Positions 5,560 to 13,358 of a stretch of DNA of 14,673 bases are shown one piece after another. The position numbers were made by a program, and so were the translations under genes. The stretch's first letter is position 1. Each line of letters begins with the position of its first letter. Location: assembly GCA_029939615.1 (NCBI GenBank), contig JAOZSP010000001.1, positions 31,988-46,660 on the forward strand. The letters run 5' to 3'. The notes under the pieces are model-generated. The model was not told where the DNA came from, did no database searches, and saw nothing but the letters and a program-made list of their open reading frames with translations. Source of the DNA: Candidatus Izemoplasma sp. GTDB taxonomy: Bacteria; Bacillota_I; Bacilli_A; Izemoplasmatales; Izemoplasmataceae.

Positions 5560-7422
5560 ATGTATGATGTAATAGTAGTTGGTGGTGGACATGCAGGAAG
5601 TGAGGCATGTCTTGCTTGTGCAAGGCTAGGGTACAAGACTTTGTTAGTAACGGGTAATATAAATATGATTGCTTCTATGCCTTGTAATCCCTCAATTGGA
5701 GGGCCTGCTAAAGGAATTGTAGTAAGAGAGATTGATGCACTTGGTGGAGAAATGGCAAAAAATGCCGATAAAACACAAATCCAGATGCGTCTTTTAAACA
5801 TATCTAAAGGACCAGCCGTTAGAGCTCTAAGAGCTCAAAATGATAAGGTTCTTTATTCTATGGAAATGAAAAATACTATTCTTCAACAACCAAATATGAC
5901 GGTAATTGAAGACTATGTAAGAAAAATAAACATGGAAAACGATGAAATACGTGGAGTAATTCTTGAATCAGGGAAAACAATTGACGGTAAAATCGTAATA
6001 TTAACAACGGGGACATATATGGAAGCCAAAATACTAGTTGGTGCTAAAGTGACACAAATGGGACCTGATAATCAAAAAGCATCACTAGGGTTAAGCCAGC
6101 AATTAAGAGAACTTGGGTTTATGACTTTAAGATTGAAAACAGGAACTCCTCCACGAGTTAAAACTAATACAGTAGACTTCTCAAAAACAGAAAGACACGA
6201 TGGAGACGAGATAGAAAGGCATTTTAGTTTTGACAAAATTACATATTTTGATGTTACAAAACAATGGCCTTGTTATCTTACTTATACCTCAAGTCATACT
6301 CATGATATTATTAAAAGTAATCTAATTAAGTCTTCAATGTATAGTGGTGTTGTTGAAGGTGTAGGTCCAAGATATTGTCCATCAATTGAGGATAAATTAG
6401 TGAGGTTTCATGATAAAGAAAGACACCAAATATTTTTAGAACCAGAAAGTCAATCTATTGATGAAATTTATGTTCAAGGATTTTCAACATCAATGCCACA
6501 CGATATTCAAGAAATGATGATTAAATCAATACCTGGACTTGAAAATGCTGTAATCGCAAAGTATGCGTATGCAATTGAATATGATGCTATAGATTCTCGT
6601 GATTTATATCCAACATTGGAAACTAAATTACATCAAAACCTTTATATGGCTGGACAAATTAACGGAACTAGTGGCTATGAAGAAGCTGCTTGTCAAGGAC
6701 TTATGGCAGGAATTAATGCATGCTTAAAACTTCAAAATAAGGAGCCTTTAATTCTTAAAAGAAACGAAGCATATATAGGAGTCTTGATAGATGATTTAGT
6801 TACTAAAGGAGTAAAAGATCCCTATCGTCTATTAACATCAAGAGCTGAATACAGACTTCTATTAAGACATGATAATGCTGATATAAGACTAAGAGAATAT
6901 GGTTATCAAATAGGTTTGGTTAATAGTGACAAATATAAGAAGTTCTTAAATAAAATGAAAGAAATAGAAGAATTAAAAAGGATATTAAAAGACTTTGCGA
7001 TAGTTCCAAACAAAATTAACAATGAAAAAGTAAAATCTATTAATTCTGTAAATATTAAAGCTAAAACGACTTTATACAATTTATTAAGAAGACCAGAAAT
7101 AAAGATTAATCATTTATCAAACTGGGTTGATATAAGTGATTTTGATGATGAAGTATTAGAGCAAACAGAGATTGATATTAAATATGAAGGATATATTAAG
7201 AAGGCTGAAAAACAAGCAGAAAAGATGCTGAAAATGGAAGACTACAAAATTCCAAGCGACATCAAATATGATGATGTTCATAATTTGGCTTTAGAAGCAA
7301 AAGAAAAACTCAAAAATATTGAGCCAATTACAATTGGGCAAGCATCTAGAATCAGCGGTGTAAATCCCTCAGACATTTCTATTTTGCTGGTATATATAAA
7401 AACAAAAAATAATAGTATTTAG
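5560..7422 (+). CDS. mnmG: tRNA U34 carboxymethylaminomethylation enzyme MnmG (GidA)
   Basis: With MnmE, this FAD protein installs the (carboxymethyl)aminomethyl group on the wobble uridine of tRNAs reading two-fold split codons. That suits the UUG, UUU and UAA anticodon tRNAs encoded at the right end of this window. The 620-residue length is normal. The dinucleotide-binding motif GGGHAGSEA is at 8-16, SMPCNPSIGGPAKG follows with Cys42, and the family signature GPRYCPSIEDK at 269-279 holds Cys273. GQINGTSGYEEAA at 365-377 and the helical C-terminus with KAEKQ repeats also fit. AAAAGGTGA precedes the ATG. mnmE is not upstream; a two-component system lies there instead. Confidence 0.97.
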   Translation: MYDVIVVGGGHAGSEACLACARLGYKTLLVTGNINMIASMPCNPSIGGPAKGIVVREIDALGGEMAKNADKTQIQMRLLNISKGPAVRALRAQNDKVLYSMEMKNTILQQPNMTVIEDYVRKINMENDEIRGVILESGKTIDGKIVILTTGTYMEAKILVGAKVTQMGPDNQKASLGLSQQLRELGFMTLRLKTGTPPRVKTNTVDFSKTERHDGDEIERHFSFDKITYFDVTKQWPCYLTYTSSHTHDIIKSNLIKSSMYSGVVEGVGPRYCPSIEDKLVRFHDKERHQIFLEPESQSIDEIYVQGFSTSMPHDIQEMMIKSIPGLENAVIAKYAYAIEYDAIDSRDLYPTLETKLHQNLYMAGQINGTSGYEEAACQGLMAGINACLKLQNKEPLILKRNEAYIGVLIDDLVTKGVKDPYRLLTSRAEYRLLLRHDNADIRLREYGYQIGLVNSDKYKKFLNKMKEIEELKRILKDFAIVPNKINNEKVKSINSVNIKAKTTLYNLLRRPEIKINHLSNWVDISDFDDEVLEQTEIDIKYEGYIKKAEKQAEKMLKMEDYKIPSDIKYDDVHNLALEAKEKLKNIEPITIGQASRISGVNPSDISILLVYIKTKNNSI

Positions 7423-7438
7423 AAGACTATTATTTTTT
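7404..7438 (+). terminator. AT-rich terminator after mnmG
   Basis: AAAAAATAATAGT at 7404-7416 pairs perfectly with ACTATTATTTTTT at 7426-7438 around a 9-nt loop that contains the mnmG stop codon. The right arm ends in six Ts. With little GC the stem is weak, so some readthrough into rsmG is likely. Confidence 0.6.
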
Positions 7439-7444
7439 AATTAT

Positions 7445-7473
7445 TTCAAAAAAATTATTAAATATGTTAAAAT
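7445..7473 (+). promoter_or_regulatory. Possible rsmG promoter (extended -10)
   Basis: TTCAAA at 7445-7450 and TAAAAT at 7468-7473 are 17 bp apart. The -10 is preceded by TG one base upstream (TGTTAAAAT), an extended -10. The start point would fall near 7480, beside the AGGTGAT ribosome binding site of rsmG. Confidence 0.4.
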
Positions 7474-7490
7474 ATAATCTAGGTGATGTT

Positions 7491-8177
7491 ATGAATAAAG
7501 AGTTTATTTTACTGTTACAAGAAATTGATATTGATATAAATAGTAATCAACTAAAGCAATTTGAGAAATATTTTGAGTTATTAGTTTTGTGGAATGAGAA
7601 AATAAATCTTACAGCCATAACCGATAAACGAGAAGTATATATTAAACATTTTTATGATAGTTTGTGTTTAGTAAAAGGAATAAAATTTTCCAATCAAACA
7701 TTGTTAGATGTTGGTAGTGGTGCAGGATTTCCAAGTATTCCTTTAAAAATTATATTTCCCGAGTTAAAGATTACAGTAATTGATTCATTAAATAAAAGAA
7801 TTACATTTCTTAAAGATTTAATCGATAATCTCGGAATAGATATTGAATTAATTCATGGCAGAGTTGAAGAATATAAACGAAAAAATTCTTTTGATATCGT
7901 TACAGCTCGTGCTGTTGCTAATTTACGAATGTTGGCAGAATTATGTGTGCCATTTGTGAAAAAAGAAGGAGTCTTTATAAGTCTTAAGGGCCCTAAATAT
8001 GAAGACGAACTTAAAACATGTACCAATGCATTTAAGATATTAAAGGTATCCATAAGTGAAATCAATAAGTATAAAATTGATAATAATCAAAGAGTAATTA
8101 TTATACTGAAGAAAAATGAAAAAACTGGTAAAACATATCCAAGACAATTCAGTAAAATTAAATCAAAACCTTTATAG
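7491..8177 (+). CDS. rsmG: 16S rRNA (guanine-N7) methyltransferase RsmG (GidB)
   Basis: RsmG uses S-adenosylmethionine to methylate G527 (E. coli numbering) in the 530 loop of 16S rRNA; its loss gives low-level streptomycin resistance in other bacteria. From the ATG at 7491 the product is 228 residues. The N-terminal WNEKINLTAITDKREVYIKH region (34-53) and HFYDSL fit the family. The SAM motif LLDVGSGAGFP is at 71-81, TARAVANL at 138-145, and the C-terminal YPRQFSKIKSKPL is typical. I chose 7491 because AGGTG lies 5 nt upstream. The in-frame ATG at 7464 would lie inside the likely promoter and adds residues absent from the family. Confidence 0.95.
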   Translation: MNKEFILLLQEIDIDINSNQLKQFEKYFELLVLWNEKINLTAITDKREVYIKHFYDSLCLVKGIKFSNQTLLDVGSGAGFPSIPLKIIFPELKITVIDSLNKRITFLKDLIDNLGIDIELIHGRVEEYKRKNSFDIVTARAVANLRMLAELCVPFVKKEGVFISLKGPKYEDELKTCTNAFKILKVSISEINKYKIDNNQRVIIILKKNEKTGKTYPRQFSKIKSKPL

Positions 8178-8191
8178 GAGGAGGTGGATTT

Positions 8192-9403
8192 ATGAGAGTA
8201 AATACAAGTAAATTTCAATACAAGCAATTAGAAACATATAAAGAAATTTTAGAGTTACATCATATTAAAATCAAAACACTTATAGTAAATATTATTAATC
8301 TAGTGTTTGCGTTTGTTGTGGGTTATTTTCTATTAGTGACGGAAGTTGAGAAAGTTATGTTTGTAGGAATAATATTTATGTTCATTGTTTTGTTCATAGT
8401 AAATATCGCCTTACTTTCTTATAATAATGATTTATATAACAATTTAAAGTTTTCAATGTATATTAATACTATTGGAGAGTACATAATAGCAATTACATTA
8501 ATTATTATTTTTCAAACTCCGAGTATGTTTACTCTATTATTCTTAGCGTATGCTATTACTGCGATATATCAAGATTATAAAGTAATGATAACAAGTAATC
8601 TTGCATTATTTGTTTCAGGAGTTTTACTTGTTTTAGGATTTGATAGTATCTTTTCAATACCCGGAGAAACTTTAGCTCAAAATAACTTCATCATTGTATT
8701 CTTGGTATTATTTGTTTTACTATTGACTTTATCATCTTATATATTAATTAAAAGAAAGACCTTCTTTTATAACCACCTTGCACAAATTAAGGAATCAGAA
8801 ATTAGAAATATGAATGTATTAATAGAAATTGAACAGAAGAGGACAAAGAAGTCTTTAAATAGTAAAGAATATTATAAATCACTAGAATTGTTTTCAAAAG
8901 AGCTATCAAAAAAAATTGGTATTGAGAATATATTCTCAAGAAAAATACAACTATTAAGAGACTTAAAAAAACATAATCCAACAGAGATTATGGAAAAATA
9001 CCCAGAGTACACTCAGGATGAAATAAACGAATTAAAGGTTCTAGAATTATCTATAAGTCATAAGATACGAAATTTAGGGATTAAAGCTAGTAAAACTCAG
9101 GGGATTAACGTTTCAAGAAAAGAAATATTCTCAGAATCACAATTCAAATCATTTAAACATTTAAATGATTTGAATTATGTGAAAATCATTTCTTTTGTAG
9201 TGTTTTATTGTCTAATTAAGATAGACAAACCATATTTAAAGGAATTAGAAGAAAGTAACATTAAAGATATACTATTAAATTCAGAATACTTTTATAGAAT
9301 AGATCGCGATATTATTGAAGTTTATTTAGAAAACAATGAGGTATTCGATACAATTGTTAATGACTTATTAAAGGATAGATGGACCTATGAAAAAAGTAAT
9401 TAG
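8192..9403 (+). CDS. Six-helix membrane protein with degenerate HD-GYP-like cytoplasmic domain (A)
   Basis: I do not recognise a named family over the full length. The 403-residue protein has about six membrane helices (roughly 30-50, 56-75, 96-108, 111-126, 133-152, 165-186), a charged linker to about 225, and a helical cytoplasmic half. That half resembles the shape of an HD-GYP domain. LLRDLKK at 254-260 sits where LLHDIGK would be. At about 331-380, KIISFVVFYCLI, then DKPYL, then DIIEVYLENNEVF recall the C-terminal aRIlaVaD..RPY..pelVeaF part. The metal-binding His-Asp pair and the HHExxDGxGYP segment are absent, so catalysis is unlikely. A very strong ribosome binding site (AGGAGGAGGTGG, from 8176) lies 14 nt after rsmG. 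It overlaps gene B by 17 nt. A signalling or scaffold role is inference only. Confidence 0.6.
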   Translation: MRVNTSKFQYKQLETYKEILELHHIKIKTLIVNIINLVFAFVVGYFLLVTEVEKVMFVGIIFMFIVLFIVNIALLSYNNDLYNNLKFSMYINTIGEYIIAITLIIIFQTPSMFTLLFLAYAITAIYQDYKVMITSNLALFVSGVLLVLGFDSIFSIPGETLAQNNFIIVFLVLFVLLLTLSSYILIKRKTFFYNHLAQIKESEIRNMNVLIEIEQKRTKKSLNSKEYYKSLELFSKELSKKIGIENIFSRKIQLLRDLKKHNPTEIMEKYPEYTQDEINELKVLELSISHKIRNLGIKASKTQGINVSRKEIFSESQFKSFKHLNDLNYVKIISFVVFYCLIKIDKPYLKELEESNIKDILLNSEYFYRIDRDIIEVYLENNEVFDTIVNDLLKDRWTYEKSN

Positions 9404-10568
9404 TCGAATCACAAATAGTGAATTCTTAACCTTTAGTGAAGTTTTAAGACTAAAAGTCGCGATTGTAACATTGTTTTTATTAGTTCTTACACTTCTAAGT
9501 ATTCCGCTTTCCTCATTTAATGATTTTACTATTGATATTAATGTTTTTATTCCAATGGCTTTAGGACTATTACTGTTATTGACAATATTATTATTAGTTG
9601 TTAATTTAAATAGATCGGCAATGCATTTTTCAATTATTACAATTATTGTTTTAACTTTATATTACACCTACGAATCAAATCATTTTTATGGATATATGAT
9701 GTTTTTTGTAACCTTGACAATAATCATTTTTTATCAGGATATCGCAACATATTTACTTTACGGTGTATCAATAACTGCGTATGGAGTTTATTATATATTT
9801 GAAAAAGGTGACGCTATAGTGGGATTGAATTCAATAAATACAGAGATATCATTGTATACTTATACAGGGATTCTAGTTGGATTCTATCTTGTGTTTCTTG
9901 TTCAGTTTTTAATATCCGATAACATTTACGAAAAAATGAATAATGAATGGGTTAGAATGAATAAAATATTGGAAAAATATCAAGAGTTTAGCTTTAGACA
10001 TATGGTAGAAATGTTGGAAGAAAACAGTGTTCAGCCTATTTATAAAAATCAAAAATTTCAACAAACAGTTAGTGAAATATGTGTGTTTATCAATGAGTTT
10101 TTTGAGAAAGACGCTGATAATATTGCTGAAGTGGTAGAGTATTATTTCTTTCTACATGATCAAGAGGTTGATCATGTTATTGAGAATAAAGAATTGTCTA
10201 TAACTGCTAGAAGATATGCTTCACAATTAAGTAAATATTTATTGAATCAAAGAACCGAAATGGTTTCGATGTTATTTGATTTTTCAACAATATTTAAAGA
10301 AAGTACTGATTTTACGGAAAATAGATATGTATATAATATTGATAAATTATTTAATAATAGAATTGATAAACTATTAGCATTGGCAATGATATATAAGTAT
10401 TTAAAAACAGAAATAACTCAATTTGATAAATGGGGTAATGTCAAGAGGATACTAACTCATGAGGACATAACAGAGATGTTTGTTTCTAAGGAATTTAGAG
10501 AGTTTATATCATATGAACAAGTGAATTTCTATCTTGATAACGAACAACTTTTTAAGGATTTCTTGTAA
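9387..10568 (+). CDS. Six-helix membrane protein with degenerate HD-GYP-like cytoplasmic domain (B), paralog of A
   Basis: This 393-residue protein has the same plan as its upstream neighbour: about six membrane helices (near 22-42, 52-73, 78-94, 100-115, 118-137, 158-177) and a soluble C-terminal half of about 215 residues. FFLHDQE at 254-260 retains an HD pair. ALAMIYKYL starts 74 residues after the Asp region, the same spacing as in A between LLRD and KIISFVV. Both end in a similar motif (FYLDNEQLF here, VYLENNEVF in A). Further metal ligands and the GYP segment are missing. TQFDKWG at 344-350 is a conspicuous element. The start overlaps the A stop by 17 nt, with AAGGAT about 10 nt upstream. 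The C-terminus abuts the DnaA-box palindrome in front of parA. The function is unknown. Confidence 0.6.
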   Translation: MKKVISRITNSEFLTFSEVLRLKVAIVTLFLLVLTLLSIPLSSFNDFTIDINVFIPMALGLLLLLTILLLVVNLNRSAMHFSIITIIVLTLYYTYESNHFYGYMMFFVTLTIIIFYQDIATYLLYGVSITAYGVYYIFEKGDAIVGLNSINTEISLYTYTGILVGFYLVFLVQFLISDNIYEKMNNEWVRMNKILEKYQEFSFRHMVEMLEENSVQPIYKNQKFQQTVSEICVFINEFFEKDADNIAEVVEYYFFLHDQEVDHVIENKELSITARRYASQLSKYLLNQRTEMVSMLFDFSTIFKESTDFTENRYVYNIDKLFNNRIDKLLALAMIYKYLKTEITQFDKWGNVKRILTHEDITEMFVSKEFREFISYEQVNFYLDNEQLFKDFL

Positions 10569-10571
10569 TTT

Positions 10572-10597
10572 GTTATCCACAGATTTTTGTGGATAAC
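10572..10597. promoter_or_regulatory. Inverted pair of perfect DnaA boxes, possibly also a terminator
   Basis: GTTATCCACA at 10572-10581 and TGTGGATAAC at 10588-10597 form a perfect 10-bp inverted repeat with a 6-nt spacer. Each arm contains the exact DnaA box TTATCCACA (10573-10581 on the plus strand, 10588-10596 on the minus strand). The repeat starts 3 nt after the stop of the upstream gene and is followed by a T-rich stretch (CTTTTATTATTT), so the RNA hairpin could also end the rsmG transcript. Both roles are compatible; the exact box match in both arms is what stands out. Confidence 0.75.
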
Positions 10598-10633
10598 TTT
10601 TATTATTTGGATATATGAATACTAGGCCGTGTG

Positions 10634-10642
10634 TGGTAAAAT
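10634..10642 (+). promoter_or_regulatory. Likely parA promoter (extended -10)
   Basis: TGGTAAAAT at 10634-10642 is an extended -10 (TG, one base, TAAAAT). The -35 at the right spacing (TATGAA, 10614-10619) is poor, so the element may depend on the extended -10. A leader hairpin follows: TTTCTTA (10652-10658) pairs with TAAGAAA (10665-10671), a few bases before the GAGGTG ribosome binding site. Confidence 0.45.
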
Positions 10643-10689
10643 ATAGATACTTTTCTTAATGAAATAAGAAAGAGTTAGAGGTGGGAAAA

Positions 10690-11469
10690 ATGGGGAAAAT
10701 ATTATCAATAAGCAACCAAAAAGGTGGTGTTGGTAAAACTACAACCAGTGTGAATTTAGCAAGTTCTTTGTCCTATTTGGGAAAAAGGGTTTTATTAGTT
10801 GATGTAGACCATCAAGCGAACGCTACAACTTATATGGGGATTAATAGAGCTAATCTAGTTTATACAGTAGCTGATATTTTTAATGAAACAACAAATATTA
10901 GAAATATTATAAAAAAAGTTAAAAGTGTAAATGTTGATATATTGCCAGCTAGATATGAACTAGGAAATATTGAAACGAATTTAGTCTCTCATGATAATAA
11001 AGATTTTATATTATCAAATGCACTTGAAGAAGTTAGAGATAATTATGACTTTATTATTATAGATTGTCCACCTTCTTTGGGAATTGTGACTATTAATGCA
11101 CTTACTGCTTCGGATAGTGTTTTAATTCCTGTACAATGTGAATTTTTGGCTTTAGATGGATTAACACAGTTATTAAATACGATTCGATTGATTCAAAATA
11201 AGCAAAAGTATAATAAAAAGGCGCTTACAATTGAAGGTGTTCTATTAACTATGCTTGATACAAGAAGTAATATAGGTTATGAAGTTATTAATGAAGTTAG
11301 AACATATTTTAAGGAAAAAGTATTTAAAACAATTATTCCAAGAAATGTTAAATGTTCAGTTGCACCAAGTCATGGTTTGCCAGTGACAGAATTTTCTCCT
11401 CGTTCAAAAGGTTCAATTAGTTATCAAAATTTAGCGAGAGAGATGGTGGATCTTAATGAAGGATACTAA
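10690..11469 (+). CDS. parA: Chromosome-partitioning ATPase ParA/Soj
   Basis: This 259-residue deviant-Walker ATPase binds the nucleoid as an ATP dimer and works with ParB in origin segregation; in Bacillus Soj also controls DnaA. The Walker A QKGGVGKTT spans 10-18, with signature Lys11 and catalytic Lys16. Switch I reads DVDHQANAT (38-46) rather than the common DxDPQGNAT. The Walker B region is IIIDCPPS (122-129) with Asp125. IPRNVKCSVAPSHG and PVTEFSPRSKGSISYQNLA near the C-terminus are typical. I start at the ATG at 10690, 6 nt after GAGGTG (10678-10683). A GTG at 10681 lies inside that site. parB overlaps the stop by 14 nt. The upstream DnaA boxes suggest a link with replication initiation. 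Confidence 0.95.
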   Translation: MGKILSISNQKGGVGKTTTSVNLASSLSYLGKRVLLVDVDHQANATTYMGINRANLVYTVADIFNETTNIRNIIKKVKSVNVDILPARYELGNIETNLVSHDNKDFILSNALEEVRDNYDFIIIDCPPSLGIVTINALTASDSVLIPVQCEFLALDGLTQLLNTIRLIQNKQKYNKKALTIEGVLLTMLDTRSNIGYEVINEVRTYFKEKVFKTIIPRNVKCSVAPSHGLPVTEFSPRSKGSISYQNLAREMVDLNEGY

Positions 11470-12298
11470 TCAAAAATTAGGGAGATCATTTAATGATTTA
11501 ATTGAGGAGAATGAGATGAATTTTTCTGATATCGAAGAAGTAATTGATGTTGAATTAGTCATAATTAGACCTAATCCAGATCAGCCAAGAACTATCTTTG
11601 ATGAGAAGAGTTTGTTAGAACTAGCAGAATCCATTAAGGAACACGGTGTTTTTCAACCCGTTATTTTAAAACCAGCAGGGCAAGGGTATATTTTAGTTGC
11701 CGGGGAAAGACGCGTTAGAGCTGCAAAAATGGCGGGATTAAGAACGATCCCTTCAATAGTAAGAGATTATAACTCGATTTACTTGTCAGAACTTGCGATA
11801 TTAGAAAATCTCCAAAGGGAAGATCTTACACCAATTGAAGAAGCAATTGCTTTTCAAAAAGCAGTATTCAATTTAAATTTGACTCATGGTGAACTGGGGA
11901 AAAAAATCGGAAAAAGCAGAGCCTATATTACAAATATTATTGGTCTGTTAAACCTACCCACAATAGTTATAAATGATGTAAATTTAGGAAAACTTTCTAT
12001 GGGACATGCAAGGGCACTAAGTAAATTGAAAGATAAGAATTTATGTCTATCACTTCATGAGAGAGTTTTGGAAGAAAATTTGACAGTTAGAGATATTGAA
12101 GGAATTATTAGAAATTTATATAAGGAAAACGACCAATACATTATTCCTAATGAGATTTTAGATAAGATACAAAACAGACTAAGTCAAGGTCTAGATGATG
12201 ATATAAAATTTAGATTGAAGAAAAATCAATTAGTCTTCTCTTTTGATAGTGAGGATGAATTAGAAATTATAGTTAAAAAGATTTTAGGAGGTAAATAA
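11456..12298 (+). CDS. parB: Chromosome-partitioning protein ParB/Spo0J (CTPase clamp)
   Basis: ParB loads on parS as a CTP-dependent sliding clamp and organises the origin region. The 280-residue protein begins with a short ParA-stimulating region (KLGRSFNDLI), then NPDQPR at 40-45, the CTP-binding GERRVRAAKMAG at 83-94, and ENLQREDLTPIEEA at 117-130. The central helix-turn-helix is at about 145-190 (ELGKKIGKSRAYITNIIGLL, then LSMGHARAL), followed by a C-terminal dimerisation region. GGTGG lies just upstream of the ATG inside parA. It forms one unit with parA and probably mscS, whose ATG follows its stop directly. I saw no canonical parS in the window. Confidence 0.95.
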   Translation: MKDTNQKLGRSFNDLIEENEMNFSDIEEVIDVELVIIRPNPDQPRTIFDEKSLLELAESIKEHGVFQPVILKPAGQGYILVAGERRVRAAKMAGLRTIPSIVRDYNSIYLSELAILENLQREDLTPIEEAIAFQKAVFNLNLTHGELGKKIGKSRAYITNIIGLLNLPTIVINDVNLGKLSMGHARALSKLKDKNLCLSLHERVLEENLTVRDIEGIIRNLYKENDQYIIPNEILDKIQNRLSQGLDDDIKFRLKKNQLVFSFDSEDELEIIVKKILGGK

Positions 12299-13138
12299 AT
12301 GAGCAGTTTTGGAGATTTATTATTTGAGTTTTTAACTGAGACAATTAAAATAAACGCATATATTTCACAGCTGATTATTAAATTTACTGTTGTTATCTTA
12401 TGGATTATAATTGGATTGATTTTAATTAAAGTTACAAGGAAAATAATTTTTAAGGTTGTACGAGTTGATAAAAAAAATTCTAGATCAATTACAATTGCAG
12501 AATTGATATCAAGTATTTCTAAATATGTGATTTGGTTTATAATTGCATTAATGGTTTTAGGAGAATTAAGTGTTGATATTACACCATTCATCGCTTCTGC
12601 AGGAGTAATAGGCCTTGCTGTAGGATTTGGTGCTCAGGAATTAGTTAAAGATTTTATTAGTGGATTTTTTATTATTTTTGAAGATGCTTTTAATGTAGGA
12701 GATATAGTTGAAATCGATGGATTCAAAGGTAGTGTTCTATCTTTGGGTCTTAGGATAACAATTATTGAGAATTGGCGTGGTGAAAGAAAAACAATTAGTA
12801 ATGGTAATTTAGGAAGTATAATTAACTTCTCAAAAAATAATAGTATTGCTGTTATTGATTTTGGTGTTGGTTATGATACTAATTTAGCCGATTTAAATAA
12901 ATTATTGGTGCCATTTTTGAAAGAACTAAAGAAGAAGTATGATGAGATTATTGAAACACCACAGTTTCTTGGAGTTACAAAACTAGACGATTCAAGTATA
13001 AATATGATGATTATAGCAAAAACGAATTCAATGAAACATTTACAAGTTGAGAGGGATATTAGAAAAGATTTAGTTGAGTATTTTAATAAACATAACATAG
13101 AAATTCCTTTCCCACAAATGGTTATACATAATGCATAA
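12299..13138 (+). CDS. mscS: Small-conductance mechanosensitive channel (MscS family)
   Basis: This is an inner-membrane channel that opens under membrane tension and releases solutes on hypo-osmotic shock. The 279-residue protein has TM1 at about 23-44, TM2 at about 72-92 and the pore helix TM3 at about 96-128. TM3 contains the diagnostic GLAVGFGAQELVKDFISGFF (residues 105-124). The beta domain starts with FNVGDIVEIDGFKGSV and is followed by an alpha/beta C-terminal cytoplasmic part. The ribosome binding site AGGAGG lies in the end of parB, and the ATG touches the parB stop. The same order (parB region, mscS, DUF951) is seen in Firmicutes near the origin. It overlaps the next gene by 8 nt. 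Confidence 0.95.
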   Translation: MSSFGDLLFEFLTETIKINAYISQLIIKFTVVILWIIIGLILIKVTRKIIFKVVRVDKKNSRSITIAELISSISKYVIWFIIALMVLGELSVDITPFIASAGVIGLAVGFGAQELVKDFISGFFIIFEDAFNVGDIVEIDGFKGSVLSLGLRITIIENWRGERKTISNGNLGSIINFSKNNSIAVIDFGVGYDTNLADLNKLLVPFLKELKKKYDEIIETPQFLGVTKLDDSSINMMIIAKTNSMKHLQVERDIRKDLVEYFNKHNIEIPFPQMVIHNA

Positions 13139-13319
13139 GTTTGGACTAAATAGCATTTTAGTTTTAAGAAAAGAACACCCATGTGGATCTAAAGAATGGG
13201 TTGTGATAAGAAATGGAGCGGATATTAAAATAAAGTGTCTTGGTTGTGATAGAATAGTAATGATAGATCGCCCGACATTACAAAGGAGAATTAAAAAAGT
13301 TATTAATCCTGTGGATTGA
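13131..13319 (+). CDS. DUF951 small zinc-ribbon-like protein
   Basis: This 62-residue protein matches the DUF951 (YyzM-like) pattern. It begins with FGLNSILVLRKEHPCGSKEW, then WVVIRNGADIKIKCLGCDR, and ends with the RPTLQRRIKKV segment. His16, Cys18, Cys36 and Cys39 could bind one zinc. The function is not known. It is usually found in this neighbourhood beside mscS, parB and ychF, which supports the assignment. The start overlaps the mscS stop by 8 nt without its own good ribosome binding site, so translational coupling is likely. No signal peptide or membrane segment is present. Confidence 0.9.
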   Translation: MHKFGLNSILVLRKEHPCGSKEWVVIRNGADIKIKCLGCDRIVMIDRPTLQRRIKKVINPVD

Positions 13320-13358
13320 TAACTTTCTTTGAAATAAACAATTAAGGATGTGATAAGA

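Noticed and set aside
7464..7490. Longer rsmG start at 7464
   Set aside because: It has no ribosome binding site, lies in the likely promoter, and adds residues not found in the family.
12226..12591. Minus-strand open frame across parB/mscS
   Set aside because: Low-complexity Ile-rich translation opposite two well-supported genes, with no start signal.
13184..13196. Possible extra DnaA boxes (TGTGGATCT here; TGTGGATTG near 13310; TGTGGATGG in the SRP RNA)
   Set aside because: Each has mismatches in the last three positions, lies in a coding or RNA gene, and is not clustered.
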